Shown: positions 19,788 through 28,386 of the stretch, in pieces
How positions within the stretch are numbered: position 1 is the first letter of the stretch
Layout: every line of letters begins with the position of its first letter
Assembly: GCA_963836695.1 (NCBI GenBank)
Contig: CAWIKX010000039.1
Coordinates: 215,747-279,746, forward strand
DNA: 64,000 bases
Direction of reading: 5' to 3'
Origin: Roseiarcus sp963836695
Lineage (GTDB): Bacteria > Pseudomonadota > Alphaproteobacteria > Rhizobiales > Beijerinckiaceae
Position numbers and translations under genes: made by a program
The notes under the pieces: generated by a model
The model's database searches: none
What the model was told of the DNA's origin: nothing
What the model saw: only the letters and a program-made list of their open reading frames with translations

Positions 19788-19864
19788 CGCCACTCACGCC
19801 TCAAGGGTTGCCTGCGCCTCGAAGCCTTAAGCAAGGCGGGCCCAGATTGCAAAACGCGTCCTGC

Positions 19865-20851
19865 CTATTCCTCCCCCTTCGGAGGCCGCGCAAGCAGCGC
19901 GCTCACCGCGCCCTCAACGTCAAGCGAGCCCTCGATCAGTCCCTGGACGCAATTGGCGATGGGCATGTCGACGCCGCGTTCGTGCGCGAGTTCGGTCAGC
20001 GCGAGCGCGGTGAACCGCCCCTCGACAAGGCCGCCCCCTCCCGCTTCCGCCGCGCTCAAGCCGCGTCCAAGCGCCCGGCCAAAGGCGAAGTTGCGCGACT
20101 GCGGCGAGGAGCAAGTGAGGACGAGATCTCCGAGCCCCGAAAGGCCCATCAGCGTCGATCCTCGCGCCCCGAACGCCTCGCCGAAGCGGCGGAGCTCGGC
20201 GAAGCCGCGGGCAACGAGCGCGGCGCCAGCGCTCGCGCCAAGACCGCGACCGGCGGCCACGCCACAGGCGATCGCCAGCACATTCTTTGCCGCCCCGCCG
20301 ATCTCGACGCCGCGAACGTCGGTGGAATGATAGAGGCGCAAAGCCGGCCCCCGCAGCGCGTCGCAGAGCGCGCTCGCCAGATCTTCATCGGCGGAAGCGA
20401 GCGTGACCGCGGTCGGCAGGCCCGCTGCAACATCAGCGGCAAAGGAAGGTCCGGAGAGGATGGCCCTCGGTCGCACGGGCGCGGCTTCGGCTAGGACGTC
20501 GGTCATGAACGCTTGCGTTCCGCGCTCGATGCCCTTGGCGCAGGTGACAAGCGGCGCCGATCCGGGGACCGTCGCCAGTCGCATCGCAATCTCGCGGCTC
20601 GCTTGAGCCGGCGCCGCGACAAGAATAGCGTCGCACTGCGCAAGATCCTGGAGGTTCGATGTCGCCTCGACCGAGCGCGCCAAATCAACGCCTGGCAACC
20701 GGTCGCTCCGTCGTGTCGTGTCGAGAGCGCGCATGGCCGCCTCATCGCGGCCCCAAAGGATCACCGTGCGACCAGCGGCCGCCGCCGCATTGGCCAAGGC
20801 TACGCCCCACGCCCCGGCGCCGGCGACGCCGATGACATCCGCGAACCTCAC
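19865..20851 (-). CDS. gpsA: Glycerol-3-phosphate dehydrogenase [NAD(P)+]
   Basis: The N-terminal nucleotide loop GVAGAGAWGVALANAAAAAG is near residues 8-27 if GTG 20851 (VRFADVIGVAGAG) is the start. An ATG at 20932 would add 27 residues without family resemblance. Further motifs are CAKGIERGTQAF, LSGPSFAADVAAGLPTAV and the catalytic-lysine region GAAKNVLAIACGVAAG. The enzyme reduces dihydroxyacetone phosphate to sn-glycerol-3-phosphate for phospholipid synthesis. About 328 residues is normal. Confidence 0.9.
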   Translation of the reverse strand: MRFADVIGVAGAGAWGVALANAAAAAGRTVILWGRDEAAMRALDTTRRSDRLPGVDLARSVEATSNLQDLAQCDAILVAAPAQASREIAMRLATVPGSAPLVTCAKGIERGTQAFMTDVLAEAAPVRPRAILSGPSFAADVAAGLPTAVTLASADEDLASALCDALRGPALRLYHSTDVRGVEIGGAAKNVLAIACGVAAGRGLGASAGAALVARGFAELRRFGEAFGARGSTLMGLSGLGDLVLTCSSPQSRNFAFGRALGRGLSAAEAGGGGLVEGRFTALALTELAHERGVDMPIANCVQGLIEGSLDVEGAVSALLARPPKGEE

Positions 20852-21038
20852 GTCGCCTCGCGCCGCATTCGGCGCCCTCCAAATCAAGAAATGGCCATGA
20901 TCACCAGCGCCCGCCAGCTTCGGGCCCGGCAAGGCTGCTAACCCATGCTCCTAGCCAAAACGTTCGCCTGCGCCTAGTTAAGGCGTGGGAGCGGGCCGCC
21001 GGGGTGATTTTGCCTAGGTAGCGAGGAGCTTAAGGACG

Positions 21039-21728
21039 ATGCCGGAGATCGATCTGCCGACCGTCATATTTGCGCTTGTGGCGCTGTTTGTCGCCTGGAA
21101 GCTGCGCTCTGTGCTCGGCATGCGCCACGATTCGGAACGGCCTGGCGGGCTCACGGCCCCCCTACGCCGCGTTCCGAGCGCCAATCCCGCTGTCGCCCAG
21201 CCCGATGCGACGCTGCCCGCGCCTGTTTCGCAGGCGCCCGCGGATAGATGGAAGGGCGTCGCCGAGGCCAATCCGGGCGTCTGGAGCGGCCTCGACGCCA
21301 TTGCCGCGGCGGATCGCAGCTTCTCGCCGGAAGCCTTCCTGTCGGGCGCCCGGGTCGCCTATGACATGGTCGTTCACGCTTTCGCCGCCGGCGATTCCGA
21401 CGCGCTCAAAAGCTTGATGGCGCCGGAAGCCTTTGGCAATTTCGAGAGCGCGATCCACGCCCGCGTCAACGCCGGGCACACGTTGTCAACCACAGTCGTC
21501 TCGATCGACAACGCGACGATCGCGAGCGCGGCGCTTATCGGCCAGACCACGCGGATCGGCGTGCGGTTCTTGGCCAAGCTCGCCTCGGTAACCCGCGACG
21601 CGCAAGGCGATGTCGTCGAGGGATCGCCCACCACGGTCGTCGACCATATCGATCTGTGGACGTTCGCACGCGACATTCGCTCTCGCGATCCCAACTGGCA
21701 GCTGACAGCGACCGAATCCGAGAGCTGA
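21039..21728 (+). CDS. Tim44/TimA-like adaptor domain protein
   Basis: 229 residues: one N-terminal membrane anchor (LPTVIFALVALFVAWKLRSVLG), a proline/alanine-rich linker, then a Tim44-like domain (FLSGARVAYDMVVHAFAAGDSDALKSLMAPEAFGNFESAI ... VDHIDLWTFARDIRSRDPNWQL). The family is the bacterial relative of mitochondrial Tim44 and sits on the inner membrane. Its conserved position upstream of mltA, with a 25-base gap, supports the call. The domain probably binds a partner protein or lipid; its exact role is not settled. Confidence 0.85.
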   Translation: MPEIDLPTVIFALVALFVAWKLRSVLGMRHDSERPGGLTAPLRRVPSANPAVAQPDATLPAPVSQAPADRWKGVAEANPGVWSGLDAIAAADRSFSPEAFLSGARVAYDMVVHAFAAGDSDALKSLMAPEAFGNFESAIHARVNAGHTLSTTVVSIDNATIASAALIGQTTRIGVRFLAKLASVTRDAQGDVVEGSPTTVVDHIDLWTFARDIRSRDPNWQLTATESES

Positions 21729-21753
21729 GCGGCTCGTCAAGGGTAGCGAGCCA

Positions 21754-22833
21754 GTGCGGCCTTGCCTCGAGCCTCTGGATTTCGAAAGCCTCGCGGGCTG
21801 GATCGATGACGACCATCCGGCGGCTTTTGGCGCTTTCGCGCGCTCGGCGCGGGCGATTGGCGCGGCTCAAGGCGAGCCCCGGCCGGCGCAGGCGGCGCCG
21901 TCCGAACTAGTCGCGAACGCGCGCGCGGCGCTTTGCGCGGACGTCACAGCCAAGTCGGATGCGCGCCAATTCTTCGAGACGCGATTTCGGCCGTTTCGCG
22001 TTGTTCCCGAGGGCGGCAAGGGCTTCCTGACTGGATATTACGAGCCGTGCATCCCGGCTTCGAAGGTCGAAACCGAAGAGTTCCGCTGGCCGATCCTGGC
22101 GCGGCCGACCGATCTCGTGACGTTTGGTCTCGACCCTCCGCCCGTCAGTTTTCCCCAAGACATAACTGGCGCCAGGCGACTGACCGACGGGTCGCTCGTT
22201 CCTTACGCCGATCGCGCTCAGATCGAGGCTGAGCGCCGAGACCCGATCGTCTGGGTTCGCGATGCGGTCGAGGCCTTCCTCATTCAGGTGCAGGGCTCGG
22301 CGCAAATCGAGTTCCCCGATCGCTCCCGCGCCCGCCTCGCCTATGACGGACGCAACGGCCTGCCCTACACGTCAATCGGGAAGATCCTGATCGAGGGCGG
22401 AGAGATCGCCGAAGGCGCCATGTCGCTCGCCAGCCTCAAAGCATGGCTTCGTCGCGACAGCGCCCGGGGACTGAACATGATGCGACGCAATCGCTCATTC
22501 GTCTTCTTCCAGCTCGTCGAAGATTTCGACCCCGAACTTGGCCCGATCGCCGGCGCCGGCGTCCCGCTAACGCCGCTACGCTCGATTGCAGTCGACCGGA
22601 CGATCTGGGCCTACGGCCTGCCGTTCTGGATCGACGCCGAATTGCCTTGGGCGGACGATATGCCGCGGCCATTCCGCCGGCTCATGATCGCCCAGGACAC
22701 CGGCTCGGCGATCGTGGGGCCGGCGCGAGCCGATGTCTTCTTCGGCAGCGGCGACCGGGCGGGCGCGCGCGCCGGCGCCATTCGCCATCGGGCCGAGTTC
22801 GTCGTGCTTCTGCCGCAGGGGGGCGCTGCATGA
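21754..22833 (+). CDS. mltA: Membrane-bound lytic murein transglycosylase A
   Basis: The start is GTG 21754 (VRPCLEPLDFESLAGWIDDD), giving 359 residues. The MltA domain shows FLTGYYEPCIPAS, then IQVQGSAQIEFPDRSRARLAYDGRNGLPYTSIG, and the C-terminal 3D domain shows RRLMIAQDTGSAIVGPARADVFFGSGD with the conserved aspartates. It cleaves peptidoglycan glycan strands with 1,6-anhydro product formation. No lipobox or signal peptide is apparent at this start, which is odd for a periplasmic enzyme. It overlaps the smr gene by ATGA. Confidence 0.88.
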   Translation: MRPCLEPLDFESLAGWIDDDHPAAFGAFARSARAIGAAQGEPRPAQAAPSELVANARAALCADVTAKSDARQFFETRFRPFRVVPEGGKGFLTGYYEPCIPASKVETEEFRWPILARPTDLVTFGLDPPPVSFPQDITGARRLTDGSLVPYADRAQIEAERRDPIVWVRDAVEAFLIQVQGSAQIEFPDRSRARLAYDGRNGLPYTSIGKILIEGGEIAEGAMSLASLKAWLRRDSARGLNMMRRNRSFVFFQLVEDFDPELGPIAGAGVPLTPLRSIAVDRTIWAYGLPFWIDAELPWADDMPRPFRRLMIAQDTGSAIVGPARADVFFGSGDRAGARAGAIRHRAEFVVLLPQGGAA

Positions 22834-23408
22834 AGGATACGCCCCCGCGCCGCGAACGTCTGAGACGCCTGAGCGACGAGGAGATCGCGCTCTGGACCGA
22901 GGTCGCGCGCTCGGTCGCGCGCCGGCGCGGCGCGACATTGCCGGCGCCTACTAATCCCGCAAGGGCCGCCCGTCCGCACGCACCGCCTCCAACGTCCCTC
23001 GAGTTTCCCGCCGCCCGACCGGCGAAGCCCTCCACACCCCCGCTTGCGCCGATCGAGCGGCGGATCAAGCGTGAGCTTCAGCGCGGGCGCGCCACGATCG
23101 ATGCGGCGCTCGACCTGCATGGGCTGAACCAAGCGGAAGCGCATCAGGCGCTCCGCGGTTTCCTCCGCCATTCGCAGGCGCGCGGCGCGCGGCTGGTCAT
23201 CGTCGTAACCGGCAAAGGCGGTCCGCTAGACGAGGGCCACTGGCCCAATGAACGCGGCGTGCTCAAGCGGCTCACGCCGCAATGGCTGCGCGAATCCGAC
23301 CTGCGCTCGGTCGTGCTCGGGTTTGAGGAGGCGGGACGCGCCCATGGCGGGTCCGGCGCGCTCTATGTGCGGCTCAGGCGCCTTCAGGTTCCTTCAGCCC
23401 GGCCTTGA
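22830..23408 (+). CDS. Smr-domain protein
   Basis: ATG 22830 overlaps the mltA stop (ATGA) and gives 192 residues. A basic, proline-rich N-terminal half (RRLSDEEIALWTEVARSV ... ) leads to a C-terminal Smr (small MutS-related) domain. The domain contains DAALDLHGLNQAEAHQALRGF with the DLHG motif, RLVIVVTGKGG and a final GGSGALYVRLRR. Smr domains bind or nick nucleic acid. Coupling with mltA is typical of alphaproteobacteria and is not functionally explained. Confidence 0.88.
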   Translation: MKDTPPRRERLRRLSDEEIALWTEVARSVARRRGATLPAPTNPARAARPHAPPPTSLEFPAARPAKPSTPPLAPIERRIKRELQRGRATIDAALDLHGLNQAEAHQALRGFLRHSQARGARLVIVVTGKGGPLDEGHWPNERGVLKRLTPQWLRESDLRSVVLGFEEAGRAHGGSGALYVRLRRLQVPSARP

Positions 23409-23455
23409 GCCACTCGAACGCGCGAGCCTGCGGAAAGACGGCGCGTCCTATCGCG

Positions 23456-23713
23456 TCATTTCTTGCCGCATTCCCGATCGAGCTTATGCGCCGCGGCGTC
23501 GCCTCTGACGCCGATGTTGCTCATCGTTTCCGAGCCAAGCTTGACCGCCCCATGAAGGACCCAAGTCCCGTCGCTCGTCTTGCTCCATGCGCTGCAAGGG
23601 ATCAGGTCAATGTCGCCCGGCCAGTTCTCCATTTTCCAAACCTGCTCATCGGCGCGAACGGAACCGATCGCTCCGATCAATGCGACAGCCGCAAAAATCC
23701 CCAGTCTTGACAT
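23456..23713 (-). CDS. Small exported hypothetical protein (85 aa)
   Basis: ATG 23713 (MSRLGIFAAVALIGAIGSVRA) begins with a clear signal peptide cleaved after about residue 21. The mature part (DEQVWKMENWPGDIDLIPCSAWSK ... LDRECGKK) has two cysteines that could pair in the periplasm. Family and function are unknown. It is transcribed alone, convergent with smr. Confidence 0.65.
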   Translation of the reverse strand: MSRLGIFAAVALIGAIGSVRADEQVWKMENWPGDIDLIPCSAWSKTSDGTWVLHGAVKLGSETMSNIGVRGDAAAHKLDRECGKK

Positions 23714-23925
23714 GTTCGCTTGGCCTCCGCGCCGGATCAGCAAAAGTTCTAACGCCGCGACGCCTTCTTCGGAAGTGGCCTCGGCCGGCCGCTCGATCCC
23801 GAACGCGTGAGGTGGGGGCCCACACGGGATTCCTGCGACCCCGTCTACGCCTTGCCGCCCTGCCAGGCCGCAGCTATAAGCCGCAGCGCTTTTCCATAAA
23901 CAACCCGACGAGAGACCAAGACGTC

Positions 23926-24348
23926 ATGGCCGTCCAACGCACCTTCTCGATCCTCAAGCCCGACGTCACCCGCCGCAACCTGACGGGCGCCGTCAATCAG
24001 CGGATCGAAGCGGCGGGGCTCCGCATCGTGGCGCAGAAGCGGGTGCACATGACGCGCCCGCAGGCGGAGACGTTTTACGGCGTGCATCGGGAGCGCCCGT
24101 TCTTCGGCGAATTGGTCGAGATGATGACCGCAGCCCCCGTGGTCGTGCAGGTGCTGGAAGGCGAGGACGCGATTAAGCGCTATCGCGATGTGATGGGCGC
24201 GACCAATCCTGAGAAGGCTGATGCCGGGACGATCCGTAAGGACTTCGCACTATCGATGGGCGAGAACTCGGTTCACGGCTCCGACGCGCCGGAAACGGCG
24301 GCGCAGGAGATCGCGCAGTTTTTCTCCGGCAACGAGATTGTCGGATAG
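23926..24348 (+). CDS. ndk: Nucleoside diphosphate kinase
   Basis: ATG 23926 (MAVQRTFSILKPDVTRRNLTG) gives 140 residues, exactly the family length. The catalytic histidine sits in NSVHGSDAPETA, and the nucleotide-binding segments RPFFGELVEMM and GATNPEKADAGTIRKDFA are intact. The enzyme balances NTP pools by phosphate transfer. It appears monocistronic. Confidence 0.96.
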   Translation: MAVQRTFSILKPDVTRRNLTGAVNQRIEAAGLRIVAQKRVHMTRPQAETFYGVHRERPFFGELVEMMTAAPVVVQVLEGEDAIKRYRDVMGATNPEKADAGTIRKDFALSMGENSVHGSDAPETAAQEIAQFFSGNEIVG

Positions 24349-24354
24349 TCGCTT

Positions 24355-24380
24355 GTCATGCCCGTGAAAGCTGGCATCCA
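24355..24380 (+). repeat. Single arm of a dispersed inverted-repeat element
   Basis: Seven bases after the ndk stop is GTCATGCCCGTGAAAGCTGGCATCCA. It matches the left arm of the complete element at 54971-55042 with two changes that break and reshape the inner hairpin. The second arm is missing, so this is a decayed copy. Confidence 0.55.
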
Positions 24381-24567
24381 GAAAAGCTTTGATGAGACTG
24401 CAGACCTGCTTCCGCGTGAATGACATCGTAATCGAGTACGAAAGGCTCCGTCGGGCTAAATAGGTTTACGGCTCGCGCCGATTTGATCCACCTTGAAAAG
24501 GGAAACTGCTCTTGTGAACTGCGCAAGACTGGTGCAGAGCAGCGGTCCGCTTTGAGGAGACGCGCTC

Positions 24568-24831
24568 ATGACGTCGGATGCTGAAGTTGGTTGGATCGCG
24601 GCCATTATCATCGGCGGAATTGCTGGCTGGTTAGCCGAGCAATTCATGAAGAGCGATATGGGCTTGCTGATGAATATCGTGCTCGGCGTCGTTGGCGCCG
24701 CCATCGCCAGCGCCATACTCAGTATTTTCGGGATCGTGCTGGGCGGATGGATCGGCTACCTGGTCCTCGGTTTCATCGGCGCCTGCATATTGATCTGGAT
24801 CGTTCGCATGGTTCGGAGTCGCGCAGCCTGA
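24568..24831 (+). CDS. GlsB/YeaQ/YmgE-family stress membrane protein
   Basis: 87 residues with three membrane helices (GWIAAIIIGGIAGWLAEQF; IVLGVVGAAIASAILSIFGI; GWIGYLVLGFIGACILIWIV). The glycine pattern GGIAGWLAEQFMK and NIVLGVVGA is diagnostic. The protein is a small inner-membrane protein often linked with general stress. A GAGGAG box precedes the ATG at 24568. It is monocistronic. Confidence 0.85.
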   Translation: MTSDAEVGWIAAIIIGGIAGWLAEQFMKSDMGLLMNIVLGVVGAAIASAILSIFGIVLGGWIGYLVLGFIGACILIWIVRMVRSRAA

Positions 24832-24866
24832 GGGCTGCGCCGCCCCGCAGACCGTGCGAAGCGCTC

Positions 24867-25193
24867 TTACTGCACGCTCGAGAACGACGTCGGCTGCAGG
24901 ATCGTGTTCGAAAAGTGCGTGAGAATGGGCCCGTCCTTCTCACTGTCTGCTCGCGCGGCGATCCATTCCGGGTCCCTCAAAAAGGCGGGCCATTTCTTCT
25001 CGCGCTCGGCAAGCAATTCCCAGGCAAGAAGGTAAGTGAGGTCGTGATTCGATTCGCCGATCGCCGTTGTCCAAAAGCCGGCCTGTCGAATGCCATACTT
25101 CTCCCATAGCCGTAGCGTATGATTCTCGAACCGCTTCAATAGCGCGGGCAGGCGATTGGGCAAGCAGTGATAAACGCGAAGCTCATAGATCAT
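24867..25193 (-). CDS. NIPSNAP-family protein
   Basis: ATG 25193 (MIYELRVYHCLPNRLPALLKRFENHTLRLWEKYGIRQAG) gives 108 residues with the NIPSNAP dimeric alpha/beta ferredoxin-like fold. The segment LTYLLAWELLAEREKKWPAFLRDPEWIA is typical. The function of bacterial members is unknown; they are small dimeric proteins related to the Dabb/EthD group. It stands alone. Confidence 0.82.
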   Translation of the reverse strand: MIYELRVYHCLPNRLPALLKRFENHTLRLWEKYGIRQAGFWTTAIGESNHDLTYLLAWELLAEREKKWPAFLRDPEWIAARADSEKDGPILTHFSNTILQPTSFSSVQ

Positions 25194-25336
25194 TCGAAGA
25201 CCCCCCTTTGTCGTTGGCCGGGCAACCGAGCGCCCACAATGGCGTGAAGCGGCGGCGCGCCGACCATCGCATGACGCGCCGCCCGTCGACAACCAAGGGG
25301 AAGCGCCGTTCAGTCACCCTCAACTTCACAAGCAAG

Positions 25337-25594
25337 TTACAAAGGCGGCTTGCGCGGACGCGTGGAAGGGACGCGGCGCATCCTCTTCGCGGGCTTCGGC
25401 GCAGCGGCTAGCAGCGGACCAAGCGTCCGCCCAAGACCGTTATATTCGAGCCGCCAACGATCGTATTCCGCTGTGCGCATCCCGACCGAGCGAAGCGCTT
25501 CCGCGATTGGGAGACCGTCCGCGGTCAGCGTCTCGATCATCTGAAGCCTCTGGACGATCTCCCTCGGGCTGAACTTCGAACGCATCATCATCAT
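25337..25594 (-). CDS. IS3 OrfA-like helix-turn-helix protein, stand-alone
   Basis: Residues 5-55 (RSKFSPREIVQRLQMIETLTADGLPIAEALRSVGMRTAEYDRWRLEYNGL) match the N-terminal helix-turn-helix of IS3-family OrfA transposase proteins. The normal leucine-zipper region and OrfB are absent. Instead the protein ends in a basic tail (KPAKRMRRVPSTRPRKPPL). No inverted repeats flank it. Either it is an IS relic or a domesticated DNA-binding protein. The start has four methionine codons in a row at 25583-25594; I take the first. Confidence 0.65.
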   Translation of the reverse strand: MMMMRSKFSPREIVQRLQMIETLTADGLPIAEALRSVGMRTAEYDRWRLEYNGLGRTLGPLLAAAPKPAKRMRRVPSTRPRKPPL

Positions 25595-25901
25595 CGCCAC
25601 CCCCGAATGGCGCTCCACAACGAAAGCGAGCGACCGGCCACCGCGGTCAGGGACGGGAACATGCGCCTCTCCGGCTATCGGGAAATTGGCCGGCGGATTA
25701 ATCTTAGGACATCGAATGCGAGGCCGCGCGACGCTGCGAGCACTGCGGTTTCTCAGAGCCCTCGCCTCGATGGACAAAATTTAATTCCTCGGCCAGCGCG
25801 ACGTGAGGCGGAGCATGCTTAGCCTTGTTGCAAGGCGAGAGTGCGCCTGGGAGGTCATGCGTTCTGGCGTAGTCGCGCTCTACTCACGAAGGAGAAGCAC
25901 T
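25595..25901. other. Gene-free stretch
   Basis: Nothing convincing is encoded in these 307 bases. The region should hold the promoters of the divergent genes at 25594 and 25902. A GAAGGAGAAG ribosome binding site lies at its right end. Confidence 0.4.
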
Positions 25902-26156
25902 ATGCGAATGTTGGTAGGCGCCGCCTTGGCGACGGCGTTATTTGGCGCAGCGTCCATCGCCTATGCGGCCGACGCCACTGGCAAGATCAAGAGCCTCGAT
26001 ATGGCCAAGGATATGGTCACCCTTGACAGCGGCTCGAGCTACATGGCGCCCAAGAGTGTGAAGCTTTCAAACTTCAAAGTCGGCGAGAAGGTGACGGTGA
26101 GTTACACCAAGGCCGGCGACAAGATGGACGTCACGTCGATCAAGCCTGCTGCGTGA
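25902..26156 (+). CDS. DUF1344-like exported small protein
   Basis: ATG 25902 follows GAAGGAGAAG. The protein has 84 residues: a signal peptide (MRMLVGAALATALFGAASIAYA) and a mature beta-rich domain (ATGKIKSLDMAKDMVTLDSGSSYMAPKSVKLSNFKVGEKVTVSY) resembling DUF1344 proteins, which are small periplasmic OB-like domains. Function is unknown. It is transcribed alone. Confidence 0.75.
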   Translation: MRMLVGAALATALFGAASIAYAADATGKIKSLDMAKDMVTLDSGSSYMAPKSVKLSNFKVGEKVTVSYTKAGDKMDVTSIKPAA

Positions 26157-26278
26157 CGCCCGACGTCGATATCAACGTGGTTGGGTGCGAGCCGCCTGCA
26201 AACGCTGGCGGCTCGGTTCGATTGTCATCCGACTGAGGGCCTAACCTTTTTGTCCGCGTGGCGCATCGGCGAAATTCA

Positions 26279-27019
26279 ATGAACGATTTGGCCCCACTTC
26301 GGACCGGTTTGGCGCGCCCGGCGCAAGAGCACCGTATGAAAGCGGCGCTGGATCTTCTGCGCCATATTCCCGTGCGCGCGCCTCGTCGTATTGCCGAGGT
26401 GTACAAGGAGCGCGGGTCGATGCGGGCGCTCCTGGCGAGCAGATTCCCCCACGCCGAGATCGAGGGCTTCGATCTTTCTCGACCGAACCAGCGCGGCAGC
26501 GACTTGGAAGGCGGCTGGTTGGGCGCTGAACACAAGTTCGATCTTGTCTGTCTCAATGGCGCCGGGACGTCGTTGCGGCGGTTGCTGCCGAGGCTGGTCC
26601 GAATGGTGTCCGCAGGCGGGTGCCTCGCGGTTGAGTTTCCCAACGATCTTTACGAACCGAACCGAGCGTTGATGCGAATGATCGCCGCGGACGGGCCGTG
26701 GGCGAAGACGCTTGTGCCGATCGCCAAGACGCGGCCATTCAACGAAACGATGGAAGGCCTCTATGCCCTGCTCAGTCCGATTTGCGCCAGGGTCGACATA
26801 TGGGAGGCGAGTTACCTCCATGTCATGGAAAGCGTGGCGGAAGTTGTAGCGTGGATGGAAGCGACAAGGCTCGCGCCATTCCTGTCCGTGCTGAACGAAG
26901 GCGAGCGACGCGCGTTTCGCGATCGCTATGCGACAGAGCTCCGCGAGGCCTATGAAGCTCTGCCGAACGGCGGCGTTCTTCTCCGGTCGCGGCGACTCTT
27001 CATACTGGCGCAGCCGTAA
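26279..27019 (+). CDS. Trans-aconitate methyltransferase-like protein with degenerate SAM motif
   Basis: The 246-residue protein follows the layout of Tam: AQEHRMKAALDLLRHIPVRAPRRI at the start, FPHAEIEGFDLSRPNQ (acidic loop after strand 2), and the characteristic C-terminal half YALLSPICARVDIWEASYLHVMESVAEVVAWMEATRLAPFLSVL ... FILAQP. The glycine-rich motif I expected after RRI (D-L-G-C-G-P-G-N) is replaced by AEVYKERGSM, and no other reading frame restores it. SAM binding by the normal mode therefore looks lost. ATG 26279 is preferred over an in-frame GTG at 26258. Confidence 0.7.
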   Translation: MNDLAPLRTGLARPAQEHRMKAALDLLRHIPVRAPRRIAEVYKERGSMRALLASRFPHAEIEGFDLSRPNQRGSDLEGGWLGAEHKFDLVCLNGAGTSLRRLLPRLVRMVSAGGCLAVEFPNDLYEPNRALMRMIAADGPWAKTLVPIAKTRPFNETMEGLYALLSPICARVDIWEASYLHVMESVAEVVAWMEATRLAPFLSVLNEGERRAFRDRYATELREAYEALPNGGVLLRSRRLFILAQP

Positions 27020-27034
27020 CGCGAGGGCGATTCG

Positions 27035-27691
27035 TCACCGCGGCTTCGCCTTCATCGTGCGCGCCCAGAGAGCCTCCTCCATGCGCTCGGCGATCTCGCG
27101 CAAGTATGGATTGCGCGCCTCGCGGCCGGCGCGGCCGGAGTCGAGGTCGCTCTGGAAGCCGTCGCGCTGCGGCCAGTGTTCGCTCAGAAGTTCGAAGCCA
27201 GCGTCCTCGATCGCCTCGACAGCCTTTGAGAATTGCGTCTCCGAGCGGCCGACTTTCGACAAGACGAGCACAAGACGCCCCTCCGCGCCGCGTCGGGCAA
27301 GCTTGCGCGCGAGCGCGAGCGTCGGTCTCAGATCATCGCCCGATACGCCGGTCGGCAGAAAGACGACGTCGCTGTCCTCGGCGATTTCGGTCGAGAGGTC
27401 GTCGGCGAGGCCGCGGGTGTCGGCGACGATGAAATCGGCCACTCCATCCTCGCGGCGCAGCTTCTTCAGGCTCTTGAACGCGCGCGTGTCCACCTCCGGC
27501 TCGAGGCTCGCCCGCATGCGTAGCGCGCCCCACTCGACGCAGGTCAACTGATCGAGATCGAAGTCAGCGAGCAGGGTCTTGCGGCCGCGGTGGATCGCCC
27601 CCACCGCCAACAGACGCGCGAGCGTGCTCTTGCCCACGCCTCCCTTCTGGCTGACGAACGCCGCGGTGGTCGGCTTTTTTTCTTTTGTCAT
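27035..27691 (-). CDS. Orphan ParA-family ATPase
   Basis: 218 residues with the deviant Walker A motif SQKGGVGKSTLARLLA near the N-terminus, the A' region LLADFDLDQLTCVEWGA, and a Walker B-like strand DFIVADTRGLADD. The C-terminus is charged (MEEALWARTMKAKPR). No parB or partner lies nearby, and replicon-type centromere repeats are absent. Similar lone ParA proteins position cellular cargo or protein complexes; the cargo here is unknown. Confidence 0.8.
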   Translation of the reverse strand: MTKEKKPTTAAFVSQKGGVGKSTLARLLAVGAIHRGRKTLLADFDLDQLTCVEWGALRMRASLEPEVDTRAFKSLKKLRREDGVADFIVADTRGLADDLSTEIAEDSDVVFLPTGVSGDDLRPTLALARKLARRGAEGRLVLVLSKVGRSETQFSKAVEAIEDAGFELLSEHWPQRDGFQSDLDSGRAGREARNPYLREIAERMEEALWARTMKAKPR

Positions 27692-27881
27692 TCTCGCGCC
27701 GCTTTAACGCTTCCGCCTCGATATGAAGGCGGTTCGCCTTAAGGCCCTAATGCTATTCGTTGGCGCGGCGATGACAAGAGACGGCGCGGACTTGTCAACG
27801 CTCGATCGCCGTTATGTTCCAATCGACATAAAGATTGCCCATAGTCCTCTGTTCTTCGATTAACCTGCGGGGCGCCTCGGC

Positions 27882-28250
27882 CTATTTGGATTGGTCGAAG
27901 TCTTCCATTTCATAAAGCGGACGGATTTCAATAGCTGAGGCGCCGGGCATGGGATTGGGGCAGCGTTTCACCCAATCGATCGCCTCGTTGAGATCGTGCA
28001 CCTTCCAGATCCAATAGCCGGCGACGAGTTCGTGGACGTTCGGAAACGGACCTTTGGTCACCGAGCGATCCTGGCCAGAAAAGGCGACGCGCGCGCCCTT
28101 GGCGCTCGGCCTTAGGCCATCCGCGTGAACGAGAATCCCGGCGTCCTTCAGCTGCTGGTTGAAAGCTCCCATTTGCTCGAGCAGCTCCGGCGTCGGCAGT
28201 TTTCCGTCTTCGCTCTCATTCGTCGCTTTGACGATCACCATGACGCGCAT
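27882..28250 (-). CDS. YCII/DGPF-domain protein
   Basis: ATG 28250 (MRVMVIVKATNESEDGKLPTPELLEQMGAFNQQL) gives 122 residues of the DGPF (YCII-related) family. The signature region DAGILVHADGLRPSAKGARV is present, as is VHELVAGYWIWKVHDLNEAIDWVKRCPNP. Members often accompany extracytoplasmic-function sigma factors and VOC proteins. Here two VOC/PhnB-like genes follow upstream on the same strand, a frequent association whose purpose is unknown. Confidence 0.82.
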   Translation of the reverse strand: MRVMVIVKATNESEDGKLPTPELLEQMGAFNQQLKDAGILVHADGLRPSAKGARVAFSGQDRSVTKGPFPNVHELVAGYWIWKVHDLNEAIDWVKRCPNPMPGASAIEIRPLYEMEDFDQSK

Positions 28251-28386
28251 CGGGCTCTCCAAATATCAGTCTGCGCTGCGCCCTTCCGGCGCGCAGTCGC
28301 GTATCATGCACAAAGCGCGGCCGTCCGAAGCGAGCCTCCGAGAGGCCTTTTTCCCGGCCCCTCGGCGATTCGAAGCAAGAGCGCCG

